Shown: positions 21,568-32,138 of the stretch, piece by piece
Layout: every line of letters begins with the position of its first letter
Position numbering within the stretch: position 1 is the first letter of the stretch
Program-made: the position numbers and the translations under genes
Assembly (NCBI GenBank): GCA_014905825.1
Contig: JACGCN010000005.1
Location: 2,480,001-2,544,000, forward strand
Reading direction: 5' to 3'
DNA: 64,000 bases
Source: Lyophyllum atratum
Lineage: Eukaryota; Basidiomycota; Agaricomycetes; Agaricales; Lyophyllaceae
Notes under the pieces: generated by a model
What the model saw: the letters and a program-made list of their open reading frames with translations, nothing else
Databases searched by the model: none
What the model was told of the DNA's origin: nothing

Positions 21568-22874
21568 TCATCTGCATTTATCGTCCGGAACATCCCAAAT
21601 TCCCCAGTATCCATACATGCTCTGAATGAAATGAACGCTGAGAGGAGGCAGTATTCAATATGAAAGCACGCGTACCCAGTTAGGGCAAGCCATAGGGCGT
21701 TCATACGTTAGTCCGTAAATCGAAAGATGAGTGGTGAGGCAGAGCGCTTCGGCATCCTCGCCGGCATGTACAACGCCAAGCTTAGCTTCAATTCTCTGGA
21801 ATATAAACGCTCATAAAAAGTGGGAGTATCAGGGTCGAAATCAACTCACACGGAAGCCGGATTTGGGAGCAGTACAATCCTGTTTTCATCGTTCTTCAGC
21901 ACGTGGTAGTTGAGTGATAGGGAGGGGGGTACCTTCAGTTTGACTGATTCCCAATAGGATGCACAGACGCCTTCGTTATCTATGATCCAATGACCATATA
22001 CACCGTCCGAGCGACCCTGTCGATTGGTACTTCGTCAGCCCGCTCAGTCGTTGACTGGAGCATAGGGACATACCCTGTCCTCACACGACATCGGACTCTC
22101 GTATGCGATTCCGTTTATTGTTACAGATGTGGCTCTGCAGGCTTCCATCGCATCAAGTGAGGCGGGAAGATTCGCGAGCCGTGCGCTGTATTTCTTGCGT
22201 CCGTTCGAGAGACAATGCTCTGCGCCCTGGATATCCACCCAATGCACCTGTGCTCGCTCGCGTTCCTGTTTCTCCTGTTCAGCCTTACGCTCCAGCTCTT
22301 CCTCAAACCCCTCAATCCTTCGCCGCAGTACAGCCGCCTCGCGCATGTACGCCCGGTTCATCTCGTCTCGCCGTTTGATTAGCGCGTCCTCTTCGAGTTT
22401 ATAAGATCCAAGCATGTGGTCGCGCTTTTCAATGAGATCGCGTTCCTCTTGCATGTAGTCGCGATTCATGTGGTCCCGTTTCTCTGCTAGGTCCCGCTCC
22501 TCATGCTTGAAATTTGCCTCCAACTCCTCTCGCCTGCTGATGAACTTTCTCTCCTCGAGTTTGCAGTCATCCTTGGCCTGATCCCGCCTCACGATCAGCT
22601 CATGCTCTTCGCGCTCAATTTTCTCCATTCTTCGCCTCTCCTTCACTTGTCGCTGACTCACGTGGTCAATCCACCCCTGGACTTCGAGATCCCACGCCTT
22701 TCGAGTGCGAGCGCGGACGCCGGACTCGAATCCTCGATCAACTAGGACTCCCAGAAGCGAACACAGACAGATGAGACCCAAGGTGACGAGGAGGACAGTT
22801 TTGATGCTGAAAGGCAATACAGACTGCTTGTCGTCACTCTCCGAATCTATCGCGGTCTTGCTGTCATGATCCAC
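21568..22874 (-). CDS. Membrane-anchored coiled-coil protein with duplicated Cys/Trp domain
   Basis: Model: 22074-22874, 21852-22016, 21676-21795, 21568-21621; introns of 57, 56 and 54 bp; 379 aa. Residues 1-22 are acidic and cytosolic-like; one membrane segment follows (VLLVTLGLICLCSLLGVLVD, about 30-48). Residues 75-215 form a charged coiled coil built of roughly 17-residue units (EERDLAEKRDHMNRDYM, EERDLIEKRDHMLGSYK). Then comes a domain seen in many mushroom membrane proteins: ARLANLPASLDAMEAC, INGIAYESPMSCEDR, DGVYGHWIIDNEGVC. A second shorter copy, AKLGVVHAGEDAEALC, IYGLTYERPMACPNW, MYGYWGIWDVPDDKC, ends the protein and only appears when exons 3 and 4 are spliced in. Function unknown; type II membrane topology is inferred. 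Confidence 0.75.
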
Positions 22875-24776
22875 GTATAAGTACGGGCTGACCGTTCGAA
22901 AAAGGTAAATTTACCTGCAAGAGCTCGAAGCGCTCGAAGAGGTTCCATGAGGACCACCGAGAAGGGGGTTGCGCTCACTAAGGAGGACGTCAGAGTTGTT
23001 CAATGAAAATAGTGCGGCTGATGGTGATTCACGTTGCATGATAGTAGCTGTGCCGGGCAGTCCAGCTTTGAAAACATATGTAAGTGCTAGTGGGGGTTAT
23101 TGCATATATTGAACCTGCCTATCTTGTGCCATGGTTGACGAAGTCGCACTGGGGAAGTTAGGGAAGAGAAAGAAGTGGACGCTGTTTGCAGCAGTTGTGC
23201 CCGGGCGTCAAAAGAAGCACGTATCGTGGATTTTATGCTGCTTAATACCGAAATGCTACAGCGCCTCGTCCATGGTGGCAGCTTGATTCATGATGCATGA
23301 AGTCCGTGAAGATACAGCAGGGCTTACGCAACGATACTGTTTACACGAGCGACTATGGGAGGACAGGAGGATAGCAGGCTAAGAATACCGCATTACCAAG
23401 TCGGACCATCAGGACAGGATGGAGATTAGATATCATCTTATCATGTTGTCCCAGGTGAGATCCCTCTTCCTTGATTTTTCAGTCCCCATCCAGCTGGCGA
23501 GGGCACCAAATAACTTCATGCGTTCTCACTAATTACTCCTGACAGCTTCCAATCCCTATCGGCGACTGTCGCATCTCACCCAGATTTCTTAGAGATAGGA
23601 ATTGGTGAAATCGACGGTAACATGCCTGGTAGCGTGGTTTTGTCGTCTTATGTGACCTCGGATAGATGGTGTAAGAACGGCATAAGTGTGAGAAGCTCGA
23701 AAGGAGCACCTCGAGTCTCGACTCCATGAGACTCCATGGTCAATACTAATTATGTAAACGCTTATTTCGAACCAGTGCTCGAATCATTGATACATGACGG
23801 ACGTCTTTCGATGTCAGTTGAGGAGTTCAGTATCAGCGGCGGCACAATGCACGGGCTATGTAGACAGCTCTTCGGATTTGCCTGAGGTTCTCGACTTCCG
23901 ACGATGAGGCGAAAAAAACTAGGCCCAGGGGCCAGCGCGTCGATTGATTGCCATCACGTGGCGACACTTGGTGATCAGATGATTCAGAATCAACCGAATT
24001 CCCGAATCGGCCGACTCACGACTTCTTCCCAAAACCCGTCTACCCATCCACGTCGAGCGTTACATGTGTCGATGAGGCAACAGCCATGGACACATAGATG
24101 GTCGAATCCATCGGCGTGGTTTCCACTTTGCGTTGGCAAGTCTCTTGAAAGGAAGTTACAACGCTCACATCATGATGAAGCACAGTAGCAAGAAAGGCTT
24201 CTATCCATGCGACGGATGGCTCACCTGACCGATGTCAAAGTTTATCTCTATTCTCAATGGCCCCAAGCCGTGGAAGCGTACTTGCTATGAGTGTTACCGA
24301 ATGGGTCGATGTTCGCCCTCCAGCTTGCTTCTGCAACACCCAAATTGGGTGACCGGTGGTTATTTCCAGTCAAGAACCTCGCGAGCTGCTCCTCATTCAT
24401 CATCCTCTCTAATTGTTCTATTCTCGCCTCGTGGGCCCGATCCTACCAAGTATAGCCCGCTTTGGCTTTCGTATCGCGACCAGAGGAACGATAATGTATC
24501 CGCATACAGCAGTTCATTGTTTTCGCAGATCGTAGCGTTGAGAAAACAACGTCGTAATTGTCATCTGACATCGTTCGACGCGTCCACCTCGTGCGGTAGC
24601 GTCTGCCTTAGTATTGTCTTATTCGAATCACAGGCCCTTCTCCATCCTTGCTTCTCATATTCCAGCCTGCTTGCCTCTGCTATCCTCTCATCCCAGCTTG
24701 ACACCTGAAGCAGCAACCTTGTGGTGGCATTGCTTCGCTCTGAGAACGACAGTCAGCCTCTTCTCTAGACGACCGC
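22875..24776. other. Long intergenic region, one unsupported ORF
   Basis: A 158-aa ORF at 24232-24708 (+), Ser/Leu-rich, has no recognisable motif and no clear promoter; I do not call it. Otherwise nothing is seen; the right end is the esterase promoter. Confidence 0.35.
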
Positions 24777-24784
24777 TATAAAAG
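24777..24784 (+). promoter_or_regulatory. TATA box of esterase gene
   Basis: TATAAAAG 47 bp upstream of the chosen start codon (24824). It lies only 26 bp before the alternative ATG at 24803, so transcription should begin at or after that one, which favours the start at 24824. Confidence 0.6.
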
Positions 24785-24823
24785 GCACCGAGGTATGTAT
24801 GAATGTCTTCATTCTCCCTCACA

Positions 24824-26121
24824 ATGCTAACCTCGTCTCTTGTCACTCTAGCATACCTCTTTACATGTACCAGCGCTCTCTATGCTCGACGTCAAACAGG
24901 ACCTGACCATAATGGTGTCCACCTCGCCGTAGCGCCCCGTTGTGGAACCCTGGGCGGCGCAACTGCTGATATAAACGCGGGTTTGCGCGCAGACCAATTC
25001 AAGACTGTCGTAGCTTTCGGGGTGCGTGTTCCTTCAATGCACCTCTCCGATTCGGGATAATAATCGCACCATTTAACAGGATAGCTACACTGATGGTGGG
25101 CATGATGATGGACGGCCCTTGGATCCGCCCATTATAGTCCCACCGAGTCCATCGGCAGGTGGAAGATCTGTCGGCGGTCTGACTTGGGTCGAATTCGTGT
25201 CGAATGACATTGGTGCGAGAATCATGGACTACGCCGTGAGCAGAACGCTGTTCCATCATCATCCCTCTTGACTTATGCATCCCTCGCTAGCAATCCGCGG
25301 CTTGTATCGATCTTTCCCTCTGGCCAAGCAATCCTCGACAGGTTGATCTCATCCACCAAGGTCCGTAGTTTATCCTGATTCCTCCTTTATTCTTTGTCTC
25401 ACAGGCTCTACAGTCCAGACATTCGTTGACCAAGGGAACAACCTGGATCCGAACACCACACTATACACGATGTTTTTCGGCATCAAGTAAGTCGACCGTC
25501 TTCAATATGAATCGTAGTTCATTCCCTACTTTCAGTGACTATATTGCATCCAAGAGTACGTATACTTCCTTATGGTCTCTGTTACCCTGCTGAAGTCTCT
25601 GTCTAGCCGACGGAGATCACATGCAAGAAGCCGCGCAAGCGTTACTAAATCAGATCGAGCTGCTCGCCAGCCCACCGACTAACGGCCGCTCCTTCATGGT
25701 TCTCGATGTCTACGGTCGCGGGGAGATCGCGCCCCAAGGCGAAGCCTTCAAGCAAACTGTCTACACCGGGCTAGGCAACTTCCATACACGGACGAACGGC
25801 ACCCAGCTGAACGTGTCATATGTCGATTTCTCCAACATCTGGAATGGGGTTTTGGGCCCGGATCCAGGTTTCCAGGCGTTTGGTTACGTGAGTGGTAGTG
25901 AGTCGTGCATACAGTGCACGGCCGAGAATGGCTGCTCTACGATCGGGTCGTGTTCGGATCCTGAGCACTTCTTTTACTGGTTCCCTGGGTGAGCCTTGCC
26001 TGTCGTTTGGCTTCTGGGATGTCGAACGTTAACGTTCTTGGCTAGACATCCGTCAAATGAGACTGATAGGATCATGGCGGACTACGTGGAAGAGGTCTGG
26101 GAAAACTGCAAAGTCGCTTGA
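24824..26121 (+). CDS. Secreted SGNH/GDSL hydrolase (CE16-like esterase)
   Basis: Seven exons: 24824-25021, 25080-25235, 25291-25360, 25405-25486, 25536-25555, 25607-25988, 26046-26121; 327 aa. A signal peptide (MLTSSLVTLAYLFTCTSA) leads the nucleophile block FGDSYTDGG (block I, just after intron 1), a WVEFVSNDIGA segment, block III-like TMFFGINDYI (the Asn for the oxyanion hole) and the C-terminal block V WFPGHPSNETDRIMADYV, in which the His is catalytic with an Asp upstream (CSDPEHFFYWF). The arrangement resembles fungal CE16 acetylesterases that remove acetyl groups from plant-cell-wall oligosaccharides; the exact substrate cannot be read from sequence. Exon 5 is 20 nt. Confidence 0.85.
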
Positions 26122-26711
26122 ATAGGTTTTCCTGGTTGTTGGGCTTGTATCTATATACCCCTTTTCCTGTACAATATCTATTTCAGTGAAATACCAACTT
26201 TGGATGGCAAAGTTAAGCGGTGTGGAATCCTTTGATGTCTCGCGTATTCCGAAAAACCTCGAATTTACCAAGATTAGATTGTCATACGCTGACTAGGAAG
26301 TGAGCTAGAAAGCTCAAGGCGCATGGGTTACCTCACCTTCGGTTGAGTTCTAGTAATAGAGGACGATCTGAGCAGTATTTTCATAAGCCACTGAATGCAT
26401 CAACAGCCCCTCAACCACGGAAATATACAGCTTCTAGTTATCATTACTGATCTCTATCTAATCTCTAAACGGCTAAACTCGCCCGCGACAGCAACGTGAA
26501 GCTAGGATGGAGAGCCGAACCCTTGAGCTTCAAGAATCCACGCAGATAATGCTGTTACTGCTCACAGACGCTGCCGTGGCACATTGTCGCGTCCTCATAA
26601 CAGGATCCTAAGAATACAACCACGACTTATATGACGAGGAGCACTAGAAACTTGCAATATATCAGCTTTTGGTCCTTCCAACCGTCAACGAAGAAGACTC
26701 CCACCTATAAC
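26122..26711. other. 3' flanks of convergent genes
   Basis: Between esterase and permease, which converge here; nothing recognised. Confidence 0.4.
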
Positions 26712-29216
26712 TTAAACCGATACAATCTCCGTGTCGTAGGCATGTTTCTCCTTGACATCGGCTTCTTCCTGGCTAATAATACTAGCAGACCGGTCATCTC
26801 GCTCGTGCCAGCCGCTGTCCTCTTCAGAGATATCGACCTCCCTGAATTTCGATGCGACTCCCGGACCCGGGACAGGAAAAATATAGTTGAGTATGATATA
26901 AACGAGAGAAGAGACCCCGAATCCAGTGAAAAAGGACATCTCGTAAATCCTAGTAGCAGCGATGGGTACGACACGTCCGGCTGGTAGTAACCGGATATCA
27001 GTTACCATGGTGCGAGCGAACGAAGGGCTGGATGAAAGCGACTTACTTGCGCCGGAAAATCCAACAACGTTGATGAGAATGCCTGCGATATAGGCAGCGT
27101 ACGCGCTGCACGGAAAACATCAACGACGCGTGATTGCCAAAGACGAGAGTGTCACCAACCGGAAGTTGAAGCCCCAAGTGTACCAATACCAGCCATCCTT
27201 GTTTGCGTGGTAAAGATCGGCGACACGGTAAGTCCCTCTTCGGATGACGTAGTATTCCGTTATCTAAGGGGGAGTAGGAGTAAATAAGACGTAGGATACT
27301 TACATATAGACGGACGTACCATAACTCCAGCGATGGAGCTGAGGAACACGGAGTAGGCGGAAAGATACGACGTGAAGCTGTTACTGCTTTCCAGGACTGT
27401 AGGGGGTTTCGTAAGCGGGTTGGTGGGTATCAGCAGTCCAGGGGAATACATACGTTTCCAGGGCATCATGCAGAGGCCGACGATAGCGGCAATATATCCG
27501 CCTCGCCGGATATTCTATCGCTCGCCATGAATGGGCTGCTAACGAACGTAGGAGACTAGACGTACGATATAGCGGGGGAAGAGGGCAGTCAAATCGCATC
27601 CAGCACTGATGGAGTTGGCAGATATGTTCGTCCTGTAGCGGAACTCTGAGTCGGCCTCCTTCTGCAGTACCCTTCAAACGACATACCCGAGCTATGCACT
27701 CATTCAGTATATGCTTCTTAGGTATATACACGACATTCGTACCTGAGCAATGATAAATGAGGCTGCGATGAACCAAACCTAAAATTCATGTTCAGTTTGC
27801 ACGGAGTAACGCTGGATAGTAGCGAAGGTCCCTACACCAAAACGTGTAGCGCTCGACGGAGAATCATCCAAAAAACGGCCGAGTAGATCGATAGGCGACC
27901 AGATTGCCTCTCCATAGAGTGTTTGAGACGAAGAACTGACGACGATGCCCACGAAGCTGACGAGTGAGAATGTCAGCGGGACTGAGACGAGTTGTGGTAA
28001 CAGGGCCGAGGAAGGTCGATGTGCGCGTGAGGCAAAATCTGGCGCGTTTCTGGACGAGAATTAAAATCAGGAAGCTACGCGCCGCAGCCGAAAATGCTAC
28101 TTACGTGACAAGCGTAGCCATATTGCTGATACACGACATCAAACTCGAAACCATCGCCCAACCCAGCTCGGACCCCTGAAGTTGACCGGGCTGGCGAATG
28201 ATGGGTCCTACACCCTTGGCTTTGACGATGCACCAGACGAAGAATGTGATACCTGCGGCGGGCGCGACGATGGCTTTGAGCGTGAATAAGTGTCGGCTGG
28301 AATCGTGTCAAGGTGCTTTCCCCACGTATTGCAAAGGGAGACGTACATCTTATGAATCGGGAACCAGATCGCAGGCAGCGATATCAGCCAGAACAGGAAG
28401 AAACACGCAAAGTCCCTCGTAGTCGTCCCCGAAGATGCGGGAAGATGATTGGCTGCATATCGGGAACCATCAGTTCGTGTTAAATCCGGTTGAGAAACCT
28501 CAGATCGGCTCACGAATGGTGTTGACACTCGGCCACATCGCCCGAAGCATCACCAGCATACAGCTCCCTCCAATACTAGCCTGAACACCGTACCATATAC
28601 TACGCGAGGGAGAATCAGACTTGAAAGTGATGTACGAGTCATGGGGCACATACCATGCCATCGCGCCTCGGTTGAAGGTACACCATAGACTCCCGTACAG
28701 CCCAAAACTCGTTCGCGCGACCACAGGGAAAGTGACGTGGTATACAGCACCTGGCCTGGCGTTCAAGACGATGAAGGGAGCTACGATGCCGTACCCCAGC
28801 CACACGCAGATCCAGGCTTGCCACCAGGAGAGCTTGTTTTGCACCATTGACGAAACGATCATCCATCTGCGAAAGAAGGCGGCGCTGTATGTTAAACGGT
28901 ATATTTTATCCAAGTTGAATTAGCTGGCGTACGTGTTGATATTGAAGCTGTCTGCGATCCAGCTATCCGAGTCACGAACGAGTCAGCGTTCGGGGTTTCT
29001 GACTAAAATCTTTGGTTCACTCACAAAGCCACGAAGTTCTGAGCCTTCCATGTTCTCTTCTCGGGGCTAACAGGTAACAGATCTTCGTTCTGTCACCGAC
29101 TCTGATAAGCGGACTGAGTGAGGATGTAGCAAGCGAGAACATACACTGAGGAAGAGATCTCTGTGGTTCAATTCCGGCTCTTGGGCAACCTCGAATCTCG
29201 TCAAGAACCTGTTCAT
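26712..29216 (-). CDS. NCS1-family nucleobase/allantoin-type permease
   Basis: Sixteen exons (5' to 3'): 29145-29216, 29025-29089, 28933-28962, 28654-28866, 28514-28599, 28347-28452, 28105-28296, 27836-28049, 27743-27778, 27687-27691, 27566-27632, 27454-27514, 27320-27396, 27160-27263, 27047-27105, 26712-26980; 551 aa, usual length. Family blocks occur in order: [154 protein letters not shown]. About 12 membrane helices; acidic C-tail. It should import uracil, allantoin, thiamine or a related compound with protons. Exon 10 is a 5-nt microexon needed for the conserved AQLGTN motif. Confidence 0.88.
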
Positions 29217-30364
29217 CGTCGTGACCGCCGTTGAATCGTAAAGAGAAGAAAGACGGGTGGGGGCGCAAAATTCGATAGCCTTCTCTGGTGATAGTCCTAT
29301 CCATCATATATGATGTTCTTCCCCGCGGGGAACGCTATCCGAGTATCGACTCCACATACGCGGCGGCCACCGTATGGTCAGGGGTATTGGAGAGAGTTGG
29401 AGAGATAAGAAATTTCTGTCTACACCACACACGTCGCTGAGTAGGCCGTCAAAAAGGACAAGGTTCGTTCGACATGGCTGTTGTTTTGAGGCTCGTGGAC
29501 TGACAGCGCTTTGTCCTCCACGAACCATGCCAGCTCCTAAGTATGTGCATAGAGCAGAACGCAGGACGGGAGTCCGAGAAAGCCGAATCGCGTCACTGAT
29601 AAGCTCACGTGTCATGTTCAAGCCATCAGCTGATGCCAAATTCAACGACGCGTTCAGCCGAGAATCCATATCCCGACACGCTTGTCAGACTATGACAAGA
29701 GGGCACTCGCGAGATACTTAACAGGGCGTGGACATTTTGAATTCGAGATAACAGCCTGGTGATAAGTACCCTAGCACTTATCATACCAAGTACTGTACGC
29801 TATCCCCGTCCGTCCCCACACATCTTTACCAATTCCGAATCCGAACCCAAACAGCCCCAGCCCCAAGAACCACAAGTCCAGTCAAAGCAGAGTAAAAAAA
29901 ATAAAGTTAGCATTGCGGGTACATACGTTCCGACTAAACAACAAACAGCATCGAGGGCCACAACAACAGCAACAACAACAACCACGACAACGGAGGGTCG
30001 AGAAGGATGGGGATTAGTACACAAATTCAAGGGGGGTGACGCGGGAGGGGGGATGGGATGCATTGTCGTGGATGCGGGGAGGAAGAAAAGATACAGGAAC
30101 CAAGGGCGCGGCGGCTCCAAGAAGAAAACGGTAAAAGCGTAGAAGTTAACACGAAGCCGCCTGGAGAAGCAGAACGATGAGGAACGAAGGCGAAGGGTTC
30201 GTAAGACAAGAAACAACGAAAAAACGAAAAATAAGAAGAAGAAAGAAAATCAGAAACAGGTGAAAATAATGTTAATACGCCATATGCAAAACCGCACGGG
30301 GTAACGGGGTAACAGTCAGTACCTAACCACAAGTCCAACACCCCCACCCCACACCCGCTCACGC
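29217..30364. other. Permease promoter and 3' flank of mucin-like gene
   Basis: ORFs at 29304-29669 (-) and 29759-30142 (+) are low-complexity or unsupported; Thr- and Gln-rich composition in the latter comes from simple repeats. Nothing called. Confidence 0.35.
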
Positions 30365-32138
30365 TCATTCATTAGCAACCTACACCAACCCCACACATCA
30401 GCCCCCCTCAAAAACCCCCCAAAACCAAAAAAAACGCACCTTAAGCACCCTCGGCACCCTCACCTCCTCCTCCTCCTCCTCATCATCATACACACTACTC
30501 GACTCGTCCCCTGCCTTCCCATTCCCACCCCCCTGCCCCTGCCCGTCCCTCACATACCCGCCATACGCATCCTCCTCCTCCTCATGCTGCCCCGGAACGA
30601 CCCCAGGGGGCCCGCTCGCATAATGCGACGCATAATTATCCTTAGGCGGGTCCGGCGTAGTGGCATGCGTGTACCCCGACGACTGGTTCCTTTGCAGATC
30701 CGTGTACGCGCTCCCGCTCGAATTCGAGTTGGAGCCGGGAGGAGGGGAGTGCGAGCCCGCGGTGGACGTGTTGTTGTTGTTGTTGGCGAAGGGGTTGGGC
30801 ATGTACCCGCCATACGCCGCTTGCTGCGAATACGGCGGCTGGTGCTGGTTCTGCGCATGGTTAAGCGATATACCCCTCTGCACCCCCGCCCCCACCGCCG
30901 CACCCATCCCAGCCGCCTCCAACAAATCATACTCCGGGCTCCCAGGGCCCCTGTTATTGCCATACCCGCCCCCACCCTGCCCAGGCACCGCCACATTCGC
31001 GTACTGGTGTTGTTGTTGTTGTTGTTGTGGGTGATATGCGCCGGGTCCAGCAAACGCCGGATACGGCGTAGCCCCCTCCTGCAGCCCACTCGCGAACGCC
31101 CCAGGATCCCTCGTACTCCGTGCCCTCGCCACGCCCACCCCCGCCGCGCCCGCCCCAGCCCCAGCCCCAACACCACCCGCAGCGCCGTACGGGCTAAATA
31201 TCTCCCCGGGGCTCGGGCCGCCCATCTCGCGCATCCCGTACGCCTCCGCCCCGGAGCCGTGCCCCGTGCTGAGCGCGGGCTGGCCAAAGGTGCCGTGCGA
31301 GGAGACGTCGGAGTATTGCCCGCCGGAGGTGTACCCGCCCCCACCTCCGCCCCCGCCGCTGTTATGGTCGGAGTACATCCCACCCCCGCCGTAGTGCCGG
31401 TCGTCGTCGTCGTCGTCGAGGAATATGGGCGCGGGTGCGGCGGCGGCTTCTGCTGCTGCTTCTGCGATTTCGCGGTCGAAGCGCTTGGCGCGGCGGCGGC
31501 GGACGATGGTGGAGATGAGGAAGATGAGGAGGGCGAGGGCGACGAGGCCTACGACGGCGAAGGTGCCTGCGACTGCGCCTGTGTTTTGGAAGAATCTGTG
31601 GGTGCGGGAGCGTTAGTATTAGCGTTGGTGTGGGTGTATGGGGGAGGGGGAAGGAGGAGTATGTACCCTTTGTTTGTGGATGCGGCGGCGGTGCCTGTGG
31701 GGGGAGGCAAGGTGGGGGTGATGGCTATGACGGAGGTGGTGGTGACGACGTTGCCGCCGCCATCTGTGGTTGTGAGGACGGCGGTTGAGGTTGGGGACGA
31801 GGTTGTTGAGGATGTGGTTATGGTGGAGGTGGTGGGGACGGTACTAGTTGTGCTTGTAGTGTCCGAGGTGGTTGTGGTGGTCGGCGAGGATGTAGTCGTC
31901 TCAGAGGTGGTGGTGGTGGTCGAAGTGGTCGAGGTGGTGGTGGGACTCGAGGTGGTGGTTGTCGACGAGGTCGACGTAGTAGACCTGTTGCGATGATATC
32001 AAATTAGATCGAAGTGGTATATCACCGAGTACGAAATACGTACGTCGTCGTCGTCGTAGCTGTAGGTAAAAAGACTAAGATCAGCGTCGCTCAACCCCGC
32101 ACAATAAAACCAAGGCAAGATCACTCACTAGTTTCCAT
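30365..32138 (-). CDS. Ser/Thr-rich single-pass membrane protein (cell-surface sensor/mucin type)
   Basis: Model: 32129-32138, 32044-32059, 31667-31984, 30440-31595, 30365-30379; 504 aa. A Thr/Ser-rich, probably O-mannosylated ectodomain (about residues 1-115) is followed by a membrane helix (VAGTFAVVGLVALALLIFLI), the basic anchor RRRRAKRFDREIAEAAAEAAA, an acidic D6 run, and a long Gly/Ser/Gln/Asn-rich cytosolic tail. Splicing the last intron (30380-30439) replaces a nonsense-like tail with VLKVANE, the ending I know from mushroom relatives, which supports the exon. The first two coding exons (10 and 16 nt) are weakly supported: no signal peptide is found, so the true 5' end may lie upstream. 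Wall-stress-sensor-like by architecture only. Confidence 0.65.

Noticed and set aside
24232..24708. 158-aa plus-strand ORF as a gene
   Set aside because: No motif, no signal or membrane segment, no homologous copy in the window and no supporting splice structure.
30584..31996. 470-aa plus-strand ORF
   Set aside because: It is antisense to the Gly/Ser/Thr-rich membrane protein gene; long only because of GC-rich simple repeats, with Arg/Val-rich nonsense composition.
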